IMG/VR virus record: IMGVR_UViG_3300009164_003447
Coordinates: 1 to 40,546 of that record
Reading direction: 5' to 3' (one strand)
Origin: a virus
Length of the DNA: 40,546 nt
Shown: in pieces, positions 7,851 through 15,216 of the stretch
Numbering within the stretch: position 1 is the stretch's first letter
Layout of the letters: the number at the start of each line of letters is the position of its first letter
Made by a program: the position numbers and the translations under genes
Notes under the pieces: model-generated
What the model saw: the letters and a program-made list of their open reading frames with translations, nothing else
Told to the model about the DNA's origin: nothing
Database searches by the model: none

Positions 7851-8855
7851 ATGAATTTTATTGATCAAAAATACATTGGTCTGGTTTCTTCAAGACTGGA
7901 GAAGTTTAAACAAGTTAAAACTGGACTGTATAATTTTAGATGTGTATATTGTGGGGATTCACAAAAGAATAAAAGCAAGACAAGAGGATATATTTACGGT
8001 TATAAGAACGATCATAATTACAAGTGTCACAATTGTGGAGTATCTAAATCTTTTACTAATTTTCTAAAAGATATTGACACCACTCTTTATGATCAATATA
8101 TTATGGAGAGATATAAGAATGGTTCTACTGGCAAGGGATCTAATACACCGGAACCAAAATTCACCTTTGAAAAACCAAAATTCACAAAAAAAGCATTTGA
8201 TTTGCCATCCATCGCAGAACTAAATAAAGAACATTCGGCAAGAATTTATTTAGAAAACAGAAAAATTCCTCAAGATTTTTTGAGTCAATTATTTTATTGT
8301 GAAAAGTTCAAACAATGGACGAATGAACAAAAAAAAACTTTTGAATCTACAAAATACGATGAACCTAGAATCATCATTCCACTTATCAACAATGGAGAAA
8401 TATTTGGATTTCAGGGTCGTAGTTTAAGTAAGAAACCAAAAGTAAAATACATCACAATTATTCTAGATGAAGATCAACCAAAAATTTATGGATTAAACAG
8501 AATTGATTGGAACAAAACTGTTTATGTTGTAGAAGGTCCATTTGATAGTATGTTTATTGAAAATTCAATTGCGATGGTTGGTGCGGATATTGATAAAATG
8601 TTTTTCATAGCAAATTTTGAAACCAATTTTGTTATGGTCTATGATAATGAAAAAAGAAATAAAGAGATGGTTGCACGATTAGAAAAAAGCATTGAGATGA
8701 AATTTCCTGTGGTAATTTGGCCAAAAGATTTAAAGGAAAAAGACATTAATGATATTGTATTATCTGGACAAGACGTGGAATCTATGCTAAAATTAAATAC
8801 TTACCAAGGATTAGAAGCAAAACTTAAATTTACCAACTGGAAAAAAGTAGCATGA
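7851..8855 (+). CDS. 61: DNA primase (T4 gp61-like)
   Basis: This 334-residue protein is close to T4 gp61 in length. The zinc-binding module has Cys31-x2-Cys34 (CVYCG) and Cys59-x2-Cys62 (CHNCG). The TOPRIM core shows the catalytic Glu in VVEGPFDSMF (Glu228, Asp232) and the acidic VMVYDNE (Asp265). Gp61 makes RNA primers at the replication fork with the gp41 helicase. No helicase gene is in the window. It overlaps nrdA by 4 bases (ATGA), so primase and nucleotide reduction genes are cotranscribed. Confidence 0.9.
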   Translation: MNFIDQKYIGLVSSRLEKFKQVKTGLYNFRCVYCGDSQKNKSKTRGYIYGYKNDHNYKCHNCGVSKSFTNFLKDIDTTLYDQYIMERYKNGSTGKGSNTPEPKFTFEKPKFTKKAFDLPSIAELNKEHSARIYLENRKIPQDFLSQLFYCEKFKQWTNEQKKTFESTKYDEPRIIIPLINNGEIFGFQGRSLSKKPKVKYITIILDEDQPKIYGLNRIDWNKTVYVVEGPFDSMFIENSIAMVGADIDKMFFIANFETNFVMVYDNEKRNKEMVARLEKSIEMKFPVVIWPKDLKEKDINDIVLSGQDVESMLKLNTYQGLEAKLKFTNWKKVA

Positions 8856-10567
8856 GTAACGGCATAAACGTAGTTAAGAGAGATGGGTCTATTGAAAGTT
8901 TAGACCTCAATAAACTTCATTTGATGGTTGAAGAGTCTTGTAAAGACCTTGCTGGAGTGTCTGCATCTCAAGTTGAGATGACTTCTGGAATTCAATTTTA
9001 TGATGGAATTTCAACAAGAGAAGTTCAAGAAATTTTGATCAAATCTGCAGCAGATTTGATTGATTTAGAAAATCCAAATTATCAGTTTGTGGCAGCAAGA
9101 CTTCTTTTGTTCTCTGTTCGTAAATCACTTTACGGAAAAATTAAAGATCATCCTACATTCTTTGAACATATTAATAAATGTGTAGATGCAAGTGTTTATG
9201 ATAAGGAAATCTTATCATATTATACGGAAGAAGAACTAAATCGTCTTGGTGATTATATCAAACATAAACGGGATTATCTCTTCACCTATGCCGGTCTTCG
9301 TCAAGTTGTTGATAAATATCTTGTTCAAGATAGAAGCACCGGACAAGTATATGAAACTCCACAGTTCATGTATATGATGATTGCTGCAACAAAATTCTCC
9401 CAATATCCAAAAGAAACTCGTCTTTCATATGTAAAGAGGTACTATGACGCAATATCAAAACACAAAATCAACATCCCAACACCAATTATGGGAGGAGTTA
9501 GAACTCCTTTACGACAATTTGCAAGTTGTGTTCTTGTTGATTCTGATGATACCCTCGATAGCATCGGTCACTCTGATTTGGCTATTTACAAGTACGTTGC
9601 TCAAAGGGCTGGCATCGGTATCAATGCGGGCAGAATACGTGGTATCAATTCTAAAATCAGAGGCGGAGAAGTACAACACACAGGTGTTATTCCCTTCCTT
9701 AAAAAGTTTGAAGCAACTGTCAGAAGTTGCACTCAAAACGGTATCAGAGGTGGTTCAGCAACTGTTCACTTTCCAATCTGGCACCAAGAAATAGAAGACA
9801 TTATTGTTCTGAAAAATAATAAGGGAACTGAAGATAATCGTGTTCGTAAGTTAGACTATTCTATTCAAATCAGCAAAATCTTCTATGAACGATTTATCCG
9901 CAACGAAGAAATCACACTCTTCTCTCCCCACGATGTTCCTGGTCTTTATGATGCTTTTGGCACTGATGGATTTGACGACCTTTATGTGGGTTATGAACGA
10001 AATGAATCTATTCCAAGAAAAACTATCGGTGCTCAAGAACTCTTTCTGGACCTTCTAAAAGAACGTGCAGAAACAGGTCGTATTTATATTATGAATATTG
10101 ACCATTGTAATTCTCATAGTTCTTTTCTTGATAAGGTTTCAATGAGTAACCTTTGTGTTGCTGGTGATACAAAGATTAAAATCAAATACCCAAAAGCAAT
10201 ATATGATGATATTGGAGAGATTTATGATTGGAAAGTTTATGAAGAAGAAATTGAGATTGGAGATCTGGATGAATATATTAGTTCCAGAGAAATTAGAGTT
10301 ATGTCTTATAAAGTAAGTGATAATGATCCTTGTGAGGATGTTCCTCAAATAGAAGTTCTTTCTTATAATACAGAAACTAATCAACAAGAATGGGCACCTA
10401 TTACAGCATTTGCCGAAACATCACCAAAAGCAAAGGTAATGAGAATTACTGATGAAGAAAGTGGTAAGAGTATTGTAGTGACACCAGAGCATAAAGTATT
10501 CACAAAAAATCGTGGATATGTAATGGCAAAAGACCTAACCGAAACTGATGAGTTGGCAATCAACTAA
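8852..10567 (+). CDS. nrdA: NrdA N-terminal half fused to split-intein N fragment
   Basis: This is the N-part of the class Ia ribonucleotide reductase large subunit, 571 residues. Residues 1-434 are NrdA: an ATP-cone at the N-terminus (VVKRDGSIESLDLNK), the first redox cysteine in QFASCVLVDSDD (Cys226, E. coli Cys225), and the run MNIDHCNSHSSF up to Ser-Asn-Leu. At residue 435 the sequence switches to an intein: block A CVAGDTKI and block B VVTPEHKVF (the T-x-x-H motif), ending in DELAIN and a true stop. The rest of NrdA lies past an endonuclease gene, at 11295-12389. The polypeptide should be inactive alone, since the radical cysteine is on the other half. The start ATG overlaps the primase stop. 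Confidence 0.93.
   Translation: MSNGINVVKRDGSIESLDLNKLHLMVEESCKDLAGVSASQVEMTSGIQFYDGISTREVQEILIKSAADLIDLENPNYQFVAARLLLFSVRKSLYGKIKDHPTFFEHINKCVDASVYDKEILSYYTEEELNRLGDYIKHKRDYLFTYAGLRQVVDKYLVQDRSTGQVYETPQFMYMMIAATKFSQYPKETRLSYVKRYYDAISKHKINIPTPIMGGVRTPLRQFASCVLVDSDDTLDSIGHSDLAIYKYVAQRAGIGINAGRIRGINSKIRGGEVQHTGVIPFLKKFEATVRSCTQNGIRGGSATVHFPIWHQEIEDIIVLKNNKGTEDNRVRKLDYSIQISKIFYERFIRNEEITLFSPHDVPGLYDAFGTDGFDDLYVGYERNESIPRKTIGAQELFLDLLKERAETGRIYIMNIDHCNSHSSFLDKVSMSNLCVAGDTKIKIKYPKAIYDDIGEIYDWKVYEEEIEIGDLDEYISSREIRVMSYKVSDNDPCEDVPQIEVLSYNTETNQQEWAPITAFAETSPKAKVMRITDEESGKSIVVTPEHKVFTKNRGYVMAKDLTETDELAIN
10154..10564 (+). other. Split intein, N fragment (137 residues)
   Basis: It runs from Cys1 (TGT at 10154) to the stop. 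Block A is CVAGDTKI, and block B has the Thr-Pro-Glu-His that assists the first acyl shift. There is no in-frame endonuclease domain. The split falls where bifunctional inteins carry their endonuclease. Confidence 0.9.
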
Positions 10568-10595
10568 TATGATAGGAAGTGTAATTTCTATATTT

Positions 10596-10603
10596 TATAA
10601 ATA
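10596..10603 (+). promoter_or_regulatory. Late promoter TATAAATA inside hairpin loop
   Basis: A perfect octamer lies 23 bases before the ATG at 10627, inside the loop of the 14-bp inverted repeat. Confidence 0.78.
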
Positions 10604-10608
10604 GTTAT

Positions 10609-10622
10609 GAGATTACACTTCC
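10609..10622 (+). repeat. 14-bp copy of the nrdA sequence following the intein site
   Basis: GAGATTACACTTCC here is identical to 11400-11413, which encodes Glu-Ile-Thr-Leu-Pro directly after the C-extein Cys-Gln. It lies just downstream of the late promoter and includes most of the right hairpin arm. It may be an operator that imitates the endonuclease target. Confidence 0.8.
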
Positions 10623-10626
10623 TATA

Positions 10627-11301
10627 ATGAAAACATATATTGTTTATAAAATTACCAATAAGAATAACGGAAAATCTTACATAGGAAAAACTGAATACTC
10701 ATTAGAACATCGTTGGAATCGTCATTTATCATCGGCAAGAAATGGTTCTAAATTTAGATTTCATTCTGCTATTAGAAAATATGGTGAAGATTGTTGGGAC
10801 TTATCTGTGATTGAAACCTATCTGACCGAAGATGAAAACTTTATTAACGAAAAAGAAACTCACTTTATTAAACTCTTTGAAAGTGATACTAAAAAAGGTT
10901 ATAATGCTACTTCAGGTGGAACTGGTGGATGGATGCTTCCCAAATGCTCTCCGGAGGTTCAGGAAGAATGGAGAAACAATATTTCTATAAGAACTACTGG
11001 TTCCAACAATCCAAACCATTCTGGATATACTGATGAGCAACTTATAGAAATAGGTGTAAAGTTTGTTAAAAAATTTGGATTTATTGGTGGTAGAACGAGA
11101 ATAGTTGATTTTGCCAGTAATGAATTGAATATAAAGTTTCCAAAACATTTTTCTAAAAATAGATTTGGAGGAAACCATCAAAACTTTTATAAATCTATTG
11201 AAGAACAGACTGGATTGGTGTATAATTCATATTATAGAGACGAAACTCAAAGAACACTTGCTAAACAACTTTTAGAACAAAACAGGAGAAAAAAATGCTA
11301 A
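10627..11301 (+). CDS. GIY-YIG homing endonuclease inside fractured nrdA
   Basis: This 224-residue protein has a nuclease domain at residues 1-97: IVY (5-7) and YIG (18-20), the conserved Arg in LEHRWNRHL (Arg29), a Glu-rich NEKETHF (Glu75/77), and GYNATSGGTGG where I-TevI-like enzymes have a conserved Asn. The C-terminal half (from about 120) carries basic segments (GGRTRIVDF, KHFSKNRFGG), probably for DNA binding. It has its own promoter and hairpin and overlaps the next gene by 7 bases (ATGCTAA), which couples translation. The expected role is to cut nrdA alleles lacking this insertion and drive its spread. Split inteins with free-standing endonucleases between the halves are known from marine metagenomes. 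Confidence 0.9.
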   Translation: MKTYIVYKITNKNNGKSYIGKTEYSLEHRWNRHLSSARNGSKFRFHSAIRKYGEDCWDLSVIETYLTEDENFINEKETHFIKLFESDTKKGYNATSGGTGGWMLPKCSPEVQEEWRNNISIRTTGSNNPNHSGYTDEQLIEIGVKFVKKFGFIGGRTRIVDFASNELNIKFPKHFSKNRFGGNHQNFYKSIEEQTGLVYNSYYRDETQRTLAKQLLEQNRRKKC

Positions 11302-11393
11302 AGATTGAATATCTTGAAGAAGAAATTCCAGTTTATGATATTACTGTAGAAGGAACACACAATTTCTTTGCAAATAATATTCTGGTCCATAAT
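11295..11393 (+). other. Split intein, C fragment (33 residues)
   Basis: It runs from ATG to the terminal Asn before Cys34. Blocks F and G are intact, with the penultimate His and final Asn present. The length is in the usual range for naturally split C-inteins. Confidence 0.9.
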
Positions 11394-12389
11394 TGCCAAG
11401 AGATTACACTTCCCACCAAACCTCTTCAACATATTGATGATCCAGATGGAGAGATTGCTCTCTGTATTCTTTCTGCAATCAATGTGGGTAAAGTTAAGGA
11501 TGATAGTGAATTTGAAGAACTTTGTGATTTGGCTGTTCGTGGGTTGGAAGAACTCATTGATTATCAGCAATATCCAATAGTTGCTGCTGAAAAATCAACA
11601 AAAGCACGTAGATCTCTTGGTGTTGGATTTATTGGTTTGGCACATTATCTTGCTAAACTTGGTTTTGATTATGATTCTCAAGAAGCATGGGATGCAGTTC
11701 ATAGTCTTTCTGAATCATTCCAATATTTCTTACTCAAATCTTCTAATCAGATTGCCAAAGAAAAAGGTGCTTGTGAATATTTCAATCGCACAAAGTATTC
11801 CCAAGGAATTCTTCCAATTGATACATACAAAAAGGATGTTGATGAACTGTCAAATCCAACTCTTCAACACGATTGGGAAACACTTAGAGAAGATATAAAA
11901 CTGTATGGTCTTAGACACTCCACACTATCCGCACAGATGCCCTCTGAGAGCAGTTCAGTCGTCTCTAATGCAACTAATGGAATTGAACCCCCTAGAGGTT
12001 ATTTGTCCGTCAAACAGTCTAAAAAAGGTCCTCTCAAGCAAATTGTTCCACAGTTTCAAAGTCTTAAAAACAATTATACGCTTCTTTGGGATATGCCTAG
12101 CAATCGTGGTTATATTAATATTGTTGCAGTTATGCAAAAATTCTTTGATCAAGCGATTTCTGGAAACTGGTCATATAATCCGGAGAATTATCCCGATAAT
12201 GAAGTTCCTGTTAGCGTAATGGCACAAGATATGCTCACTTGCTTTAAGTATGGGCACAAAACAGCATATTATCAGAATACTTATGATGGTAAGTCCGATG
12301 AAATCAAAGAAGAAAAATCCAACCTTGACAGTTTAGTGCAGGACATACTAAACTCTAATGAAGATGACTGTGAGAGTTGTAAAATTTGA
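11295..12389 (+). CDS. nrdA: Split-intein C fragment fused to NrdA C-terminal half
   Basis: This 364-residue protein has the intein C part as residues 1-33: block F VYDITVEGTHNFFAN and block G ILVHN, with the His-Asn that cyclises. Residue 34 is Cys, the +1 nucleophile and also the thiyl-radical cysteine of NrdA (E. coli Cys439, in the S-N-L-C-x-E motif). The remaining NrdA shows EIALCILSAIN (second redox Cys), the MPSESSSVVSNATNG motif with EPPRG, and a C-terminal CESCKI redox tail. The spliced product would be 434 plus 331 = 765 residues, close to E. coli NrdA (761). All residues needed for splicing are present, so a functional enzyme is likely. Confidence 0.93.
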   Translation: MLKIEYLEEEIPVYDITVEGTHNFFANNILVHNCQEITLPTKPLQHIDDPDGEIALCILSAINVGKVKDDSEFEELCDLAVRGLEELIDYQQYPIVAAEKSTKARRSLGVGFIGLAHYLAKLGFDYDSQEAWDAVHSLSESFQYFLLKSSNQIAKEKGACEYFNRTKYSQGILPIDTYKKDVDELSNPTLQHDWETLREDIKLYGLRHSTLSAQMPSESSSVVSNATNGIEPPRGYLSVKQSKKGPLKQIVPQFQSLKNNYTLLWDMPSNRGYINIVAVMQKFFDQAISGNWSYNPENYPDNEVPVSVMAQDMLTCFKYGHKTAYYQNTYDGKSDEIKEEKSNLDSLVQDILNSNEDDCESCKI

Positions 12390-12391
12390 TT

Positions 12392-13549
12392 ATGGAAGAA
12401 ACTAAAACAATACAAGGTATGACTGTTCTTAATACCCAACAAGTAGATTTCAAAAAACAACCAATGTTTTTTGGAGCACCTCAAGGAATTCAAAGATACG
12501 ATTCTTATAAGTATCCTGTCTTTGATAAACTCACACAGCAGCAACTTGGTTTCTTCTGGAGACCAGAAGAAATCTCTCTTCAAAAAGATCGTTCTGACTA
12601 TCTGACACTGCGACCTGAACAAAGGCATATGTATACTTCAAATTTGAAGTATCAGATTATGCTTGATAGTGTTCAGGGTCGTGCTCCTGGTATGGCATTT
12701 ATTCCATATTGCTCTCTTCCTGAACTGGAAGCTTGTATGACAGTCTGGGGTTTTATGGAGATGATTCACTCTAGATCTTATACTTATATTATTAAAAATA
12801 TCTATTCTGATCCATCAGAAGTATTTGATACTATTTTAAATAATGATAAGATTTTAGAAAGAGCATCTTCTGTTACCGGAACTTATGATGATTTCATCAA
12901 TTCCGCACAACAATATGGATCTTCAAATCTATGGATTCACGCGCAAGAAGGTGCTGGTGGTGCAAGAGAGGAAAGATTAGAACTCAAAAGAAAACTTTAT
13001 CGTGCGGTCGCAAATGTCAACATTCTCGAAGGTATCAGATTTTATGTCTCATTCGCTTGCTCGTTTGCGTTTGGTGAACTCAAACTTATGGAAGGATCCG
13101 CTAAAATTATCTCTCTCATCGCAAGAGACGAAAATCAGCACCTTGTCATTACTCAAAACATCCTCAATAAGTGGCGTGAAGGAGATGATCCTGAAATGCA
13201 ACAAATTGCTGGAGAAGAAGAAGGGTGGGTAAGAAATGCGTTTAAGATTTGCGTAAATGAAGAAAAGAGATGGGCAGAATATCTCTTCAAAGATGGTTCT
13301 ATGATTGGTTTGAATGATAAACTACTTTGGAACTATGTTGAATGGATTGCGAATCGTCGTATGAAGGCAATTGGTCTTAAACCAGAATATGATATTCCGG
13401 CAAAGAACAATCCACTTCCTTGGACAGACCACTGGTTAAACAGTAAATCAGTTCAAGTCGCACCCCAAGAAACAGAAATTTCTAGTTATGTGGTAGGTGG
13501 TATTAAACAAGACATTAAAAACGATACATTCTCTGGATTTCAGTTGTGA
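12392..13549 (+). CDS. nrdB: Ribonucleotide reductase class Ia small subunit NrdB
   Basis: This 385-residue protein starts at ATG 12392 (MEETKTIQGMTV), two bases after the nrdA stop. Diiron ligands are visible: Glu in LPELEACMTV, Glu and His in EMIHSRSYTYI (with the radical Tyr in the same helix), Glu in LEGIRFYVSF, and Glu/His in ARDENQHL. The C-terminus TFSGFQL matches the tail that docks onto NrdA. It supplies the tyrosyl radical for the spliced NrdA, so its function depends on the fractured gene upstream. A strong terminator follows. Confidence 0.95.
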   Translation: MEETKTIQGMTVLNTQQVDFKKQPMFFGAPQGIQRYDSYKYPVFDKLTQQQLGFFWRPEEISLQKDRSDYLTLRPEQRHMYTSNLKYQIMLDSVQGRAPGMAFIPYCSLPELEACMTVWGFMEMIHSRSYTYIIKNIYSDPSEVFDTILNNDKILERASSVTGTYDDFINSAQQYGSSNLWIHAQEGAGGAREERLELKRKLYRAVANVNILEGIRFYVSFACSFAFGELKLMEGSAKIISLIARDENQHLVITQNILNKWREGDDPEMQQIAGEEEGWVRNAFKICVNEEKRWAEYLFKDGSMIGLNDKLLWNYVEWIANRRMKAIGLKPEYDIPAKNNPLPWTDHWLNSKSVQVAPQETEISSYVVGGIKQDIKNDTFSGFQL

Positions 13550-13552
13550 CGC

Positions 13553-13578
13553 AAGAGGGGTTTTACCCCTCTTTTTTT
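13553..13578 (+). terminator. Rho-independent terminator after nrdB
   Basis: GAGGGG (13555-13560) and CCCCTC (13566-13571) pair around a TTTTA loop, followed by seven T. Confidence 0.92.
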
Positions 13579-13585
13579 ATAAATA
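13578..13585 (+). promoter_or_regulatory. Late promoter TATAAATA
   Basis: This perfect octamer shares its first T with the terminator T-run and lies 23 bases before the ATG at 13609. Confidence 0.75.
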
Positions 13586-13608
13586 ACTAAAAAGTATTTC
13601 TTATTCAT

Positions 13609-15120
13609 ATGTCTGGAACTTATAAGTCTAAAGAAATTTACAGTGAAGGAGTATTGAGAGGGTCTCAAAGTCAAATTAAAAAATCTAGTGGAGCATCAGC
13701 ATTAACACCAGATGCGGCAGCACAACTTGGACCCAAAGCAGTAGAATTACAAAGAAAAAAAGCAAAACAAGTAGATGTTCCTAATTTTGTGAAGACTGTA
13801 AAAAAAGAAGAATTTGAAGTAAATGAAAAGATTGATGTAGGTGCTGATGCTGGTGCGACAATCAGTGATTTCGTTCATTCAAAGAGTGCTACATTCAAAG
13901 GTGATAGTAAGAAGCAAAGAATTAAGAGAGCACTTGGTGCCTATTACGCAGCACAAAAAGAAGAAACAGAAAACATTTATAATTATGTAATTGGAACTTT
14001 GGTTGATAGCGAATTCGCAGAAGATTATGAGACTGCTGAAAATATGTTTGAACATATGAGTAGTGAATTTGTAGCAGTCATTCTTGAAGAGTATATTGAA
14101 GAAAAGGCAAGAGGAACCAGACCAAAAAGAACAGTTCACGCATATGATGTTGACGAGACTTTGGTTGGACACGGTAAGAAAGGAAAAACAAACGTGAAAG
14201 TTCACGTAAATGATGCATCCGGTAAAAGAGTTAAGAGTTTAAGCAATCAAGAATTCAATACTCATAAACTTGATAAGGGACATTCTTATGATTTTAGTGA
14301 ATTCAGAAGTGCTAAAAAGTTTGGAGAAACTTCAAGCGCAAACAAAAAAGTAATTAAAGATGTAAAAAGAAAGCAGGCAAGAGGACAAAATGTTCATATC
14401 ATCACTGCTCGTGCGAAGTTTGATAATCCATCAGAGTTTCAAGGACATTTGAAGAAGAAAGGTGTTGATGTTCCTTTGAATAAAATTCATTATACTGGTG
14501 GAATGAAAGGTAGTGATATTGGAAAGAAAAAAGTAGATGTAGCAAAGGGGGTTGCAAAGCAGAGTGGTGCCAAGAAGATCCACATGTATGATGATGCCGC
14601 AAAGGTTCATAAGGCATTTGAGGGGGAAAAGAAAAATCAACCAACTTCCACAAAAATTAAAACTCATTTGGCAAAACCAAATGCATCTGGCGAAACACAA
14701 CTTCGTTCTTATCAAGGAACAAAAGGTGGAAGAACTAGCGATAATCCTTCATCAACTACTAAACAAACACAACGCAGAAGACAAAGGGCAAGAAGAGGTA
14801 TGAGTGAAGAGATGTCTTCTTATCTAAATATAGAAGAAGGAAAAGTCAAAGGAGAAATTATGTCACATTCCTACCAAGAAACCAAAGAAGATTTTGATCT
14901 TAGAGATAAACTCTTTATCAATTTCTCTGGAACTTCAAAAGCAAAAAATGAATTAAAAGAAGAAACTGAAATGACTCCATACGAACAATGGAAGTCTTTT
15001 GTTAAAGAAAATGAAGTTGAAGAAATTCAAGAGTCTGTTGAAATTGAAACAGAACTAAACGAAGAGTTAGTACCTATGAATTCCTATCAAGCTTGGAAAT
15101 CATATCTAGAATCAATTTGA
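13609..15120 (+). CDS. Virion-type protein with HAD phosphatase-like domain
   Basis: This 503-residue protein has about 170 N-terminal residues that are charged and helical. A HAD-like domain follows: motif I HAYDVDETLVGHG (Asp180, Asp182, Thr184), motif II VHIITARAKF (Thr266), a Lys cluster after GSDIGKKKVD, and the acidic motif IHMYDDAAKVH (Asp328/329). The core residues for phosphoryl transfer are therefore present. The C-terminal 130 residues are acidic and contain two related short modules, MTPYEQWKSF (about 455) and MNSYQAWKSY (about 490), like the openings of other virion genes here. I infer a virion-associated enzyme; the substrate is unknown. There is no Shine-Dalgarno; the 20 bases before the ATG nearly match those before 15217. 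Confidence 0.75.
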   Translation: MSGTYKSKEIYSEGVLRGSQSQIKKSSGASALTPDAAAQLGPKAVELQRKKAKQVDVPNFVKTVKKEEFEVNEKIDVGADAGATISDFVHSKSATFKGDSKKQRIKRALGAYYAAQKEETENIYNYVIGTLVDSEFAEDYETAENMFEHMSSEFVAVILEEYIEEKARGTRPKRTVHAYDVDETLVGHGKKGKTNVKVHVNDASGKRVKSLSNQEFNTHKLDKGHSYDFSEFRSAKKFGETSSANKKVIKDVKRKQARGQNVHIITARAKFDNPSEFQGHLKKKGVDVPLNKIHYTGGMKGSDIGKKKVDVAKGVAKQSGAKKIHMYDDAAKVHKAFEGEKKNQPTSTKIKTHLAKPNASGETQLRSYQGTKGGRTSDNPSSTTKQTQRRRQRARRGMSEEMSSYLNIEEGKVKGEIMSHSYQETKEDFDLRDKLFINFSGTSKAKNELKEETEMTPYEQWKSFVKENEVEEIQESVEIETELNEELVPMNSYQAWKSYLESI

Positions 15121-15128
15121 GATTGATA

Positions 15129-15163
15129 AAGGTCTTTCTAGTCCTAGAAAGACCTTTTATTTT
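15129..15163 (+). terminator. Rho-independent terminator
   Basis: AAGGTCTTTCTA (15129-15140) and TAGAAAGACCTT (15145-15156) pair perfectly over 12 bp around GTCC, followed by an AT-rich T-run. Confidence 0.9.
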
Positions 15164-15168
15164 TTTAT

Positions 15169-15180
15169 AATAAATAAATA
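15169..15180 (+). promoter_or_regulatory. Late-promoter-like AATAAATAAATA
   Basis: Two overlapping NATAAATA matches lie just past the terminator, 36 bases before the ATG at 15217. Confidence 0.55.
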
Positions 15181-15216
15181 ACTAAATAATAATAAGAAAA
15201 AGTATTTTTCAGTCAT

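Larger units (their letters stand above)
10572..10625 (+). promoter_or_regulatory. 14-bp stem-loop with late promoter in loop, before endonuclease gene
   Basis: ATAGGAAGTGTAAT (10572-10585) is perfectly complementary to ATTACACTTCCTAT (10612-10625), leaving a 26-base loop. The right arm ends one base before the ATG at 10627, so a transcript read through from nrdA would fold over the start. A transcript begun at the late promoter in the loop lacks the left arm. This is the arrangement known for T4 I-TevI expression control. Confidence 0.8.

Noticed and set aside
10154-11393. Group I intron in nrdA
   Set aside because: Intein blocks A, B, F and G are clear at the protein level, and both halves have own stops and starts. 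No conserved intron core was seen in the short non-coding part (10568-10626).
14402-14715. Minus-strand reading frames in the HAD-domain gene
   Set aside because: They mirror the codon pattern of a well-supported + strand gene, with no ribosome sites or family motifs.
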